From the IMG/VR virus record IMGVR_UViG_3300044995_000427, positions 1 to 46,785 of that record: 46,785 bases of DNA; one strand, written 5' to 3'. The stretch comes from a virus. Each line of letters begins with the position of its first letter. Positions within the stretch are counted from its first letter, which is position 1. Made by a program: the position numbers and the translations under genes. The notes beneath the pieces are model-generated. The model saw only the letters and a list, made by a program, of their open reading frames with translations. It had not been told where the DNA came from and did no database searches. Below are positions 1-6,249 of this stretch, in pieces.

Positions 1-2
1 AT

Positions 3-275
3 CCAAAACTTGCGTTTTTGTTGGAAGTATCCCGCGCACTAGGCCTGGACCTTAATAAACTGGTCGATATTATGGCTCGTTATGCTGCACGTAAAGCTGG
101 ACATATCCCCCCAGACGCTTTGATTAAGATGAATCTTCCCCCAGAGCTCCGTGCAGCGCTTAGCGATCCGAAGAAGGTTCAGAAGCTTGTTCAGTTTCTG
201 TCGTCAACTTCTCCTGCGCTGCCTGCAGCAACAGAATCAACGCCTGCCGACGCTCCAACGTCAGAATCACGTTGA
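3..275 (+). CDS. 3' end of an unknown gene (5' truncated by window edge)
   Basis: The frame is open from the first complete codon to a TGA at 273-275, giving about 90 C-terminal residues. There is no convincing start inside the window (only TTG codons near 18-23), so the gene very probably begins upstream. The visible part has a helical, charged segment (ALGLDLNKLVDIMARYAARK), then a LPPELRAAL segment, and ends in a Ser/Thr/Pro/Ala-rich tail that looks disordered. I do not recognise a family. Its last 85 bases overlap the 3' end of the converging GHKL-peptidase gene, so both strands are coding there. Confidence 0.55.
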   Translation, partial: PKLAFLLEVSRALGLDLNKLVDIMARYAARKAGHIPPDALIKMNLPPELRAALSDPKKVQKLVQFLSSTSPALPAATESTPADAPTSESR

Positions 276-1627
276 TTTGTTGGGGGTCGCTTACCAAGTT
301 CTGCCACAAGTTGATCGCGTATTGAATATTCACGTTCTAATACATGACACATAAGATCCATCATGGCAAATACATGTTCTACGCAGCCATCGGGTCCGCG
401 TTGATGGGCCACCTCGTGAATGGCTATAACTATTGTCTTTGCAAGGTTGTTTAGAATTTTCTTCGATATATAAGCAGTATTATTTTTGTAAAGACCTGTT
501 AAGTTGTACGTATGGAAATCTACGACTTTGATAGGTAAAGATTGAAGGTTTGCTTTGGCGGTAGCATACGAGAGAACATCTCTAACATATGAGATGTTTT
601 GTCGTTCTTCGGGTTGAAGATCTTCGTCGGCATATTCTACTTTGACGGAAGTACGTAATGCTTCTCGATACGCAACAATACTTGGGTAAAAATCTTTTAG
701 GACATACCAAAGTTCTGTAGAAACAATCACAGTTTTCAGTAGAAAATGCCCAAAAATATCTGCTTCTTCCGGCGATTTTACGGGAATTGCATCTCCGTGT
801 TTTTCGCAAAATACCGAGCGAATTGCCATTTTTAGTTTTGTGCTCGGGTTATCGGTAATAGCATCAGCTTCAAAACCGCCAGTTTCAAGGATTTTGTATA
901 CGGTATCTATATTTAGAGAATTTGCCACCCACTCTTCCCACAAAGTAGCTATAGCAGCTCTAAGCTCCCACGTATCTGGGACTCGGCGATCTCGTCCTGT
1001 TTCAATCTTTTTGACGTCATACCCATATAGTGAGTTTGGTATAGTAGCGCAAAATACCCCACGGACATAAATACGTCCGCGTTCATTCGGATCTAAAAGA
1101 ATTGAACCAGATGGTAAGGATGTGACTTTTTGCAGTTTATGTAGACGAATGAATTTTGATTTTACGTTTTCCCAGGTTTTTGGGTTTACGCCTTTAATAG
1201 TAACAACAAAATCTGTTTTTGGATCCTCTGTTTTGAAAGGAGTAACATTTACAGTAAATGTTTTACGCCCAATTTTGTCAAATTCTAATGAAGGGAGCCA
1301 TTTGTAATTTCCACTATAAATCTTGCATTGAATTGAAGGGTCTCGTGCAAATACCAGCATAGCGAGTTTTAGTCCTTCACCATGCTGCCCAATAAACCGA
1401 TTATCTTTACTTTTTTTCGTTTCACCAAAATAAAGTGCGTCAATTGACACTAACGTGTCTTTGTTTGTTACTGTTAGTGTCTGCTTTTCTTCATTATATT
1501 CGATTATTGCTTTAGATGACGTCTCTTCAGTTTCTTGGTCAAACGCATTAGCAATGATTTCTCGTATTGCGTCTTCCACTCCCCAATCTTGAACGTAATT
1601 AGCAAAAATAGGATATTGGATTTTCAT
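191..1627 (-). CDS. GHKL-type ATPase domain fused to HExxH metallopeptidase
   Basis: A 478-residue protein. The N-terminus has the Bergerat-fold pattern: N-box E23-x3-N27-x2-D30 in EIIANAFDQ, then a G2-type glycine loop GQHGEGLKLAM at about 80-90. This is how Hsp90/MutL/histidine-kinase ATPases bind ATP. The C-terminal third carries HEVAH at 404-408, a zinc metallopeptidase signature, with a further EH at 417-418 that could supply the third ligand. The last 30 residues are Ala/Gly/Asp-rich and probably disordered. The start is the ATG at 1625-1627, because a strong ribosome site (GGAGGT) lies just upstream; a longer frame would translate the 12-bp repeats into a basic repetitive leader. No signal peptide or membrane segment is seen, so it is probably cytoplasmic. 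ATP-gated proteolysis or a host-takeover role is inference. It is last in the leftward operon from 5186. Confidence 0.75.
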   Translation of the reverse strand: MKIQYPIFANYVQDWGVEDAIREIIANAFDQETEETSSKAIIEYNEEKQTLTVTNKDTLVSIDALYFGETKKSKDNRFIGQHGEGLKLAMLVFARDPSIQCKIYSGNYKWLPSLEFDKIGRKTFTVNVTPFKTEDPKTDFVVTIKGVNPKTWENVKSKFIRLHKLQKVTSLPSGSILLDPNERGRIYVRGVFCATIPNSLYGYDVKKIETGRDRRVPDTWELRAAIATLWEEWVANSLNIDTVYKILETGGFEADAITDNPSTKLKMAIRSVFCEKHGDAIPVKSPEEADIFGHFLLKTVIVSTELWYVLKDFYPSIVAYREALRTSVKVEYADEDLQPEERQNISYVRDVLSYATAKANLQSLPIKVVDFHTYNLTGLYKNNTAYISKKILNNLAKTIVIAIHEVAHQRGPDGCVEHVFAMMDLMCHVLEREYSIRDQLVAELGKRPPTNQRDSDVGASAGVDSVAAGSAGEVDDRN

Positions 1628-1642
1628 GGTACCTCCGATACG

Positions 1643-1690
1643 CAAATGTTTGTTCAAACGTTTATTCAAACGTTTATGCAAACGTTTGCG
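1643..1690. repeat. Four tandem 12-bp repeats with palindromic AAACGTTT core; candidate operator
   Basis: Four contiguous 12-base units (1643-1654, 1655-1666, 1667-1678, 1679-1690) of the form CAAACGTTTATT. The first unit varies (CAAATGTTTGTT). Units 2-4 contain the exact palindrome AAACGTTT, extended to GCAAACGTTTGC at 1678-1689. They sit 16-63 bases upstream of the start of the GHKL-peptidase gene, between its ribosome site and the stop of the upstream gene. A weak -10-like TATAAG is readable leftward at 1697-1702 without a clear -35. Period and symmetry fit an array of binding sites for a dimeric DNA-binding protein; the binder is unknown. Confidence 0.75.
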
Positions 1691-1724
1691 CGGAGTCTTA
1701 TACCTAAAAACCACCTGATATTTT

Positions 1725-2069
1725 TTACGCTTTTGAGCGCATCTTTACATAATACTCAAAAGCAGCATCGCGCGCTTCTTTGATTTGTTCTGGTGTAAGG
1801 GGAATATTGTCTGCGTTGAATACATTTAGTGCAGCTAGCTCTACACCAAACACAAATTGTTCGGGGGATCCCATCAATTCAGCAACGACCAACGCAAAAA
1901 TACGAGTGGCACGATCTGCTACTTCTTTACCTACAGCCCATCGATCGTTTTTTCGTCGGGGGTCACGGGCGATTTCTTTAAAGCCGAATGGGTCATTTGC
2001 TGATCGTTCTTCTGTTTCAATTCCTTCGATATAACGCTTTTCTCGAAGTTCGTGCCTTGTGTCGCTCAT
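1725..2069 (-). CDS. Hypothetical protein, 114 aa
   Basis: An unrecognised acidic/basic mixed protein beginning MSDTRHELREKRYIEG and ending EYYVKMRSKA. The middle has a hydrophobic helix-like stretch (RIFALVVAELMG), and a LTPEQIKEARDAA segment looks helical. The start is the ATG at 2067-2069, which overlaps the TGA of the upstream gene as ATGA, implying coupled translation. A TTG further upstream would add seven residues but is less likely. No catalytic motif, zinc site or membrane segment is visible. Its place in a compact run of four small genes between the DinG-like helicase and the GHKL-peptidase suggests an accessory, early-type operon; function unknown. Confidence 0.6.
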   Translation of the reverse strand: MSDTRHELREKRYIEGIETEERSANDPFGFKEIARDPRRKNDRWAVGKEVADRATRIFALVVAELMGSPEQFVFGVELAALNVFNADNIPLTPEQIKEARDAAFEYYVKMRSKA

Positions 2070-2305
2070 TTGGCAACCGCCTTTGTACAATGTTCTATAA
2101 CGCTATCACCTCTGACCAAAACGGGTTTGGCAGGACCATCGGTCACACGTTTAACACCTTCTGGTGCAATATGATCTGTTGTGTCTTTAGCGGGGTATTC
2201 TGATTGTGCTGCGCACCAACCATAAAAAAGAGGAATAGTGCGTCCTCCGCGAGTTTTTGTTCGCGGGTCAAAGTACCTACATTCACAACACTTTAGCTTG
2301 TTCAT
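2066..2305 (-). CDS. Small cysteine-containing protein, 79 aa, possibly metal-binding
   Basis: The protein starts MNKLKCCECRYFDP, with C6, C7 and C9 clustered, then has a Cys in YGWCAAQ and a His-Cys pair near the C-terminus (IEHCTKAV). This distribution is compatible with a small treble-clef or zinc-ribbon fold, but the ligands do not match a family I can name. The start ATG at 2303-2305 overlaps the stop of the upstream gene by one base (TAATG), and the TGA overlaps the start of the next gene. It is therefore a middle member of a translationally coupled operon. Function unknown. Confidence 0.6.
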   Translation of the reverse strand: MNKLKCCECRYFDPRTKTRGGRTIPLFYGWCAAQSEYPAKDTTDHIAPEGVKRVTDGPAKPVLVRGDSVIEHCTKAVAK

Positions 2306-2778
2306 TAGTCGGTGTTCCTTGCTAGCTTTACTTGGTAAAACTGGAATAAATCTTGCGCTTTTTTACCTGATTGTCTGACATCAAAGAGGGCTAGAAGTGT
2401 TCTATTTAGTAGCATATCGCTGTTGTCTCCATAGGTACTTACGGCTCCGTGAATAGTAACCGGGCCTAGAGTTAAACTAGCGGTGGGACCAAGTAATTCT
2501 TTGGGGTTTAGTGCTAGTGACTGACGCCTAAGACACGCACTGATATCTACCCCTGCTTTAATGAGGTCTTGAATAAGTTTACCAAGGATAACATAAATAG
2601 CCGCTTTAAGGCGTTCTTCGTTAGTTACAAATGTTTGTAGTGTTACGCGGGCGTGAATATGTTGGGTGCGCAGAGAGCCGGTCACATTTGGAGGTTGTTC
2701 CCCGTTCGCTAAACGAGCCTTAATTTCTTCTTCTTCAGAATATTTTGTTGATTCCCAGACATTGATAAGCGGTTTCAT
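2305..2778 (-). CDS. Hypothetical protein, 157 aa
   Basis: Begins MKPLINVWESTKYSEEEEIK, with an acidic N-terminal helix, followed by a predicted alpha/beta body (VTLQTFVTNEERLKAAIYVI, then TASLTLGPVTIHGAV) and a charged C-terminal helix. The start is the ATG at 2776-2778: it has an AGGTGG ribosome site just upstream and forms an ATGA overlap with the preceding gene. A start ten codons upstream would lie inside that gene. There are no cysteine clusters, nucleotide-binding loops or membrane segments. No family recognised; only its operon position between two cysteine-motif proteins can be stated. Confidence 0.6.
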   Translation of the reverse strand: MKPLINVWESTKYSEEEEIKARLANGEQPPNVTGSLRTQHIHARVTLQTFVTNEERLKAAIYVILGKLIQDLIKAGVDISACLRRQSLALNPKELLGPTASLTLGPVTIHGAVSTYGDNSDMLLNRTLLALFDVRQSGKKAQDLFQFYQVKLARNTD

Positions 2779-3230
2779 CTTCCACCTGTAAGATCTCTGT
2801 CTCGGCAATCAACGTGTACGACTTCAAATTCTGCTGAACATCGTACAGACTTAATGCCACGTTCGTCAGGAAAAATCCCTTCAACTAAGGCGCATGTAAT
2901 AATCCTATCTTCCCGTTTTAGCTTTTCTCGGCATCGCGCGCAGACAAAGTCGGGGGCTCTAGCAACAACTGGTTGTTGGTTAACGTCGATCAAGAGCGTA
3001 CTCCTTGCGGTATCCAAAAAAGGGCGTTCCAATTTTGGGTCTGCGCACTCAAAGTGCGCAAACTCCTCATAAATGGATAGATACACGCATTTCCCGACAC
3101 CACTAGGGTTTTGACCAATACCAGAAACCAGTTTTACATCGATGATTACATCACCGCGTGCAAACTGTTTGCGACATTTGGCACAATGTGTCGGGGGTGT
3201 TCTAGGTGGTACGTCGTAGAAGTAGTCCAT
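2775..3230 (-). CDS. Tandem-duplicated zinc-binding protein (two CxxC...HxxC modules)
   Basis: A 151-residue protein made of two similar halves. Module 1 has C16-x2-C19 and H59-x2-C62; module 2 has C97-x2-C100 and H139-x2-C142. Spacing between the two half-sites is nearly identical (39 and 38 residues), and flanking residues align (CAKCRKQFARGDVII with CARCREKLKREDRII, EEFAHFEC with FEVVHVDC). Each module should bind one zinc ion in a treble-clef-like fold, which suggests nucleic acid or protein binding. The start ATG at 3228-3230 lies 12 bases after the helicase stop and has no clear ribosome site. No enzymatic motif is present. Internal duplication is seen directly; the role is unknown. Confidence 0.7.
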   Translation of the reverse strand: MDYFYDVPPRTPPTHCAKCRKQFARGDVIIDVKLVSGIGQNPSGVGKCVYLSIYEEFAHFECADPKLERPFLDTARSTLLIDVNQQPVVARAPDFVCARCREKLKREDRIITCALVEGIFPDERGIKSVRCSAEFEVVHVDCRDRDLTGGR

Positions 3231-3242
3231 ATTTGGAGTATA

Positions 3243-5186
3243 TCACATTTCGCTACGGTGTCTAAGAACTTGTAGGAACTTGAGTACATTTGCTTTATCG
3301 TATGTTACAGGGTGTGGTATAGACTTGCGTACTATTGCGGCGTAACTTTTTGCATTTCTTGCAATTCGAGAGTCTAGCACAGCGACTACTCCTCGGTCTG
3401 ATTCGGAGCGGATAAGACGTCCTGCTCCTTGTTGGAAATCGATTAGCGCGCACTGCAGATCAAGGGTTTGCCATGACTGCAATGCAGCTTTTCGTTCATC
3501 TATTCCGGCGCGCATAAGCACCTCCTCAAGGTGTTTTTTACGCGCACGAAAAACAGGATCTTCAGGTGTTGGGAAGGGAAGACGTGGGATTACAACAAGG
3601 CGCAGTTTTAGCCCTGGTATATCTACGCCTTCCCACAAACTGCGCACACCTAGAAGCACGCTTCCAGGTGTTTCTTTGAATTGCGTTACACAACTTTCAA
3701 TACTTCCTTCTTGCGCGATAAGGTTTTTTACTCCTCGTTTTGAAAGTCGTTCATAGAATGCTTTTAGGTCTCGGAACGACGCACATAGAATAAATGCTCC
3801 TCCTCCGGAAGCGTTACAAAGGTCAGCTATCTCATTAGAACAACTGTCCCAAAACGCTTGCTCGTTTTGTTTGCTATAAGTTGGTATGGTTTCAGCTATA
3901 TACAAGCAAGAGAGCTGAGAATAATTGAACGTATGGGGTAGAATGTGTTTTTCTGTAATATCGGAGGGTCGAAGTCCAAATTCACGGGCGATATAATCGA
4001 AAGTGCCTGCTGTGGCGAGAGTGGCGCTAGTGATGATAACGCTTTTATGTTCTTTTAGGTGTTTTCCTACAATACCGCTAATTTCGATAGGCGCTGTGAT
4101 AACGCTTTTTGTTGTACCATTTCGGTCTTCTTCTATTTGTGTGTAGGTAACATAATGTTCTTCGTTAGAGTCGGTACGATTTTGCATAATATCGCAGGCT
4201 TTAAGTAGTTTTTTTGTCTGCGCCGCTACGGCCTTTAACCGTACAATTTCTTTTGCATCGAGGCGAATGTCTCGCGTTGTTGACTCAGACCAAACACCTA
4301 AATTCATAAGTGCGTTCTGTACGGGCATTAAAGCGTCGGCGACTTCTGCTGCCGCTTTTGCTAACGCAGCATTTGGTTGTACGATGTCCTGAGCAGGCAG
4401 AGACGCTAATAGCAGTGCTACTTTTGTATCAAGTTGTCTATCAATTTTTATACAAGTGTTTTGACTCATTTTGTGTAGCAGATCTACTTGTTGTGCGTTA
4501 ATTTTGTACGTATAGGCATCACGGAATGCAGCTGGGGCTTGATGTGCTTCGTCAATAATCAGTACATCAGGCTTCCCAAAAATAGCGCCTTGCATCGCAA
4601 AATTGAGTGCAAGTAGTGCGTGATTTACAATAATAATTTTGGCTCCGTTACAGCTGTCTTTGTGTTGTCGGTAGCCACAACGTCCAGCTAGTTCACATTG
4701 TCGCTGGGCGCATTCAGTTACACGGAAGTGGTGTGTGAAGGGAAACTCAGTAAGTGCTTCATCTAGATCTCCTAGGGGGTTTTCTTCGAACCACTTTTCG
4801 AAAAGTTCAATGTCTTGTTGTTTGTACCAATTTTTGGCGGTCACGTAGAATTCAGATAGTCTAATTTGACATACAAAATTTGACTTACCTTTCATTAACG
4901 CGAATTTCTTCGTGACACCGAGGCGATCACACAAAAAGGGAAGATCTTTTAAAAGGAGCTGTTTCTGTAGCGCCTTCTTCGCTGTAGAGATTACAACTGT
5001 CTTGTCTGTCAGTAGGGATGGGATAGTGTATGCATAGGATTTTCCTGTGCCTGTGGGTGCTTGGATAAAGGCAATCCCGCCGCGTTTGATGATGTCTTCT
5101 ACAGCATCGCACATAGCGACTTGTGAAGGGCGCACGGTCGGGACGACCCCGTTGTTTGGGTCTTTTAGCCAGTCAGATGCAGCCAT
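3243..5186 (-). CDS. dinG-like: DinG/XPD-type superfamily 2 helicase with Fe-S cysteines
   Basis: A 647-residue helicase. Visible motifs in order: R19-P-S-Q22 (Q-like motif), Walker A APTGTGKS at 43-50, an iron-sulfur cysteine set (C106, C159, C164, C170 and C179 are candidates), VNHALL after the cluster, DEAH at 212-215, then SATLATAG, LLGVRSLWEGVDIPG and QGAGRLIRSESDRGVV (motifs V and VI). This order is typical of DinG/Rad3/XPD 5'-3' DNA helicases, which unwind D-loops, R-loops and forks using a 4Fe-4S domain. Length is close to the usual 640-720. The start is the ATG at 5184-5186 with a strong AAGGAGG site. It is the first gene of the leftward operon, divergent from the tail operon. A role in replication fork processing is inferred. 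Confidence 0.9.
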   Translation of the reverse strand: MAASDWLKDPNNGVVPTVRPSQVAMCDAVEDIIKRGGIAFIQAPTGTGKSYAYTIPSLLTDKTVVISTAKKALQKQLLLKDLPFLCDRLGVTKKFALMKGKSNFVCQIRLSEFYVTAKNWYKQQDIELFEKWFEENPLGDLDEALTEFPFTHHFRVTECAQRQCELAGRCGYRQHKDSCNGAKIIIVNHALLALNFAMQGAIFGKPDVLIIDEAHQAPAAFRDAYTYKINAQQVDLLHKMSQNTCIKIDRQLDTKVALLLASLPAQDIVQPNAALAKAAAEVADALMPVQNALMNLGVWSESTTRDIRLDAKEIVRLKAVAAQTKKLLKACDIMQNRTDSNEEHYVTYTQIEEDRNGTTKSVITAPIEISGIVGKHLKEHKSVIITSATLATAGTFDYIAREFGLRPSDITEKHILPHTFNYSQLSCLYIAETIPTYSKQNEQAFWDSCSNEIADLCNASGGGAFILCASFRDLKAFYERLSKRGVKNLIAQEGSIESCVTQFKETPGSVLLGVRSLWEGVDIPGLKLRLVVIPRLPFPTPEDPVFRARKKHLEEVLMRAGIDERKAALQSWQTLDLQCALIDFQQGAGRLIRSESDRGVVAVLDSRIARNAKSYAAIVRKSIPHPVTYDKANVLKFLQVLRHRSEM

Positions 5187-5263
5187 GTGGCCTCCTTAGT
5201 GGACATAAACAGAACAACAACGTATACCAGGTTTCTCGCGAGTATTATCAAGGAGTGTAAACC
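5187..5263. promoter_or_regulatory. 77-bp divergent intergenic region between helicase and tail operons
   Basis: This is the only non-coding space between two oppositely oriented operons, so it should carry promoters for both unless transcription enters from elsewhere. Ribosome sites are clear on both sides (AAGGAGG leftward, AAGGAG at 5250-5255 rightward). A leftward TTGATA...TATACG pair with a 19-base spacer and a rightward TATTAT at 5243-5248 are weak candidates only. A perfect 8-bp CTCGCGAG palindrome lies in the middle. A phage-specific sigma factor could read non-canonical elements here. Confidence 0.4.
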
Positions 5264-5866
5264 ATGCCCGCAATTATTCGTCCAGCTGAACTTTCCCCAG
5301 CCGATAAACTTGCAGCTGCGATCACGGAGGAAGATACAACTACAACTTCCGTCTCAGCTTCTGCTCCAGCTAACGCCGCTGCTCCTGCTTCTGATGAGAA
5401 ACCCATGACGCCAGATGAACGTTGGCGTGCGGGTTTAAAAGCAGTAAATATGACGGAGGCTGAAGCTCTTGCGATCATCGATGCGATTATTACGAAGGGT
5501 TATTATGAAGAGTCCATGACGCTCTTTCGTGGGCGGCTTTCTGTGACTTTTAGGTCACGTGATGGAGCTTCATTGCAGCGTATTGCGTCAGCGCTTGATC
5601 AGTGCGCGACGAACGATCCTGCTGTACATCGGCAGGTAGCTGGACGTGTGATGCTAGCTTGTTCGTTGGTTCGCTATGGTAATAAGACACTTGAGCCGCC
5701 GACCGGAACGATGAATCCGGTGGATCGCGAAAAAGCTATGCAGGCTTCTTTGTCTTTTATTGACAGTTTGAGTGGTCCTGTCGTAGTTCAGTTGTACAAC
5801 GCTTTGGCGCGTTTTGATGCGAAGGTATATGCTGCGCTAGCAGATGGGAGTCTAGAGGGTTTTTGA
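5264..5866 (+). CDS. Putative tail assembly chaperone (G-type)
   Basis: A 200-residue protein immediately upstream of a second chaperone-like frame and the giant tape measure gene, the standard place for tail assembly chaperones. Residues 1-50 are low-complexity Ala/Thr/Ser; the rest is helical (MTPDERWRAGLKAVNMTEAEAL, then a C-terminal helical block ending ALADGSLEGF). The start ATG at 5264 follows an AAGGAG ribosome site. The last sense codons before TGA read G GGT TTT, a consensus -1 slippery heptamer, and the -1 frame continues directly into the next gene. That matches the lambda G/GT pattern and is the main support for the call. These proteins bind the tape measure and are absent from the finished virion. 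No sequence family is recognised. Confidence 0.65.
   Translation: MPAIIRPAELSPADKLAAAITEEDTTTTSVSASAPANAAAPASDEKPMTPDERWRAGLKAVNMTEAEALAIIDAIITKGYYEESMTLFRGRLSVTFRSRDGASLQRIASALDQCATNDPAVHRQVAGRVMLACSLVRYGNKTLEPPTGTMNPVDREKAMQASLSFIDSLSGPVVVQLYNALARFDAKVYAALADGSLEGF
5857..5863 (+). other. Predicted -1 programmed ribosomal frameshift site (G GGT TTT)
   Basis: In the frame of the 5264 gene the codons read GAG GGT TTT TGA, so bases 5857-5863 form X XXY YYZ with X=G and Y=Z=T, directly before the stop. After a -1 slip, both tRNAs re-pair on GGG TTT and translation continues TTG AGT ACC into the 5863-6231 frame. The fusion would have about 322 residues. GAGGG, which covers the first bases of the heptamer, could instead be a ribosome site for reinitiation at the overlapping TTG; the two explanations are not exclusive. 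Confidence 0.7.
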
Positions 5867-6231
5867 GTACCCCGTCAGGGTTGCTTCGAGCGCAGATGCT
5901 TCGCGCTGGGCTAGAAGCTCCTGCACGGGGGTCTATACGAGACCAATTGTTCCAAGAACTCGAACGTCGTTCGCAGAATCTGCGTTTAGCAGAAGTATGG
6001 TTGGTTGTCCAACTTTTGAGTGAGATTAATCAATCGCTTCTTATGTTGTTGGGTGCTAAAAGTGATGTTCTTCAAACATATATGGAATCGATAAAGCGGC
6101 GAATGATGGATTACGAAGCGGAGTTGTACCAGGATCGGTACGTACCTGCTTTTGAAGCCAAGCGTCGTGAGGAGGAAAGAAAGAAGAAAGCGGAGTACGA
6201 ACGCAAAAGAAAAGAGATTGAACAGTTCTAA
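5863..6231 (+). CDS. Putative tail assembly chaperone extension (T-type), -1 frame
   Basis: A 122-codon frame that overlaps the preceding stop as TTGA. It has no ATG near its beginning; the first possible start is TTG at 5863. The protein is helical, with a middle LAEVWLVVQLLSEINQSLLML segment and a highly charged C-terminus (FEAKRREEERKKKAEYERKR...) likely to form a long helix or coiled coil. In lambda-like tails the T part exists only as the C-terminal extension of the GT frameshift fusion and contacts the tape measure; the sequence arrangement here agrees. It ends 18 bases before the tape measure start. If frameshifting is wrong, it would be a separate TTG-initiated protein. Confidence 0.65.
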   Translation: MSTPSGLLRAQMLRAGLEAPARGSIRDQLFQELERRSQNLRLAEVWLVVQLLSEINQSLLMLLGAKSDVLQTYMESIKRRMMDYEAELYQDRYVPAFEAKRREEERKKKAEYERKRKEIEQF

Positions 6232-6249
6232 TCGCGTACACTTGGGGGG

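Noticed and set aside
1643-1690. CRISPR array
   Set aside because: The units are 12 bases, contiguous and without spacers; no cas genes are present, and the Cas4-like nuclease lies elsewhere in a replication operon.
1628-1714. A basic repetitive leader (KRLNKRLNKHL) on the GHKL-peptidase protein
   Set aside because: It is the translation of the four 12-bp DNA repeats; the ATG at 1625-1627 has a strong GGAGGT ribosome site directly upstream.
4927-5112. Leftward 61-codon frame inside the helicase gene
   Set aside because: It is in another frame of a strongly conserved helicase region and shows no ribosome site or domain.
5187-5408. Rightward 73-codon frame beginning in the divergent region
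   Set aside because: It overlaps the chaperone gene out of frame, has no ribosome site and is low-complexity Leu-rich, a shadow of the Ala/Ser-rich N-terminus.
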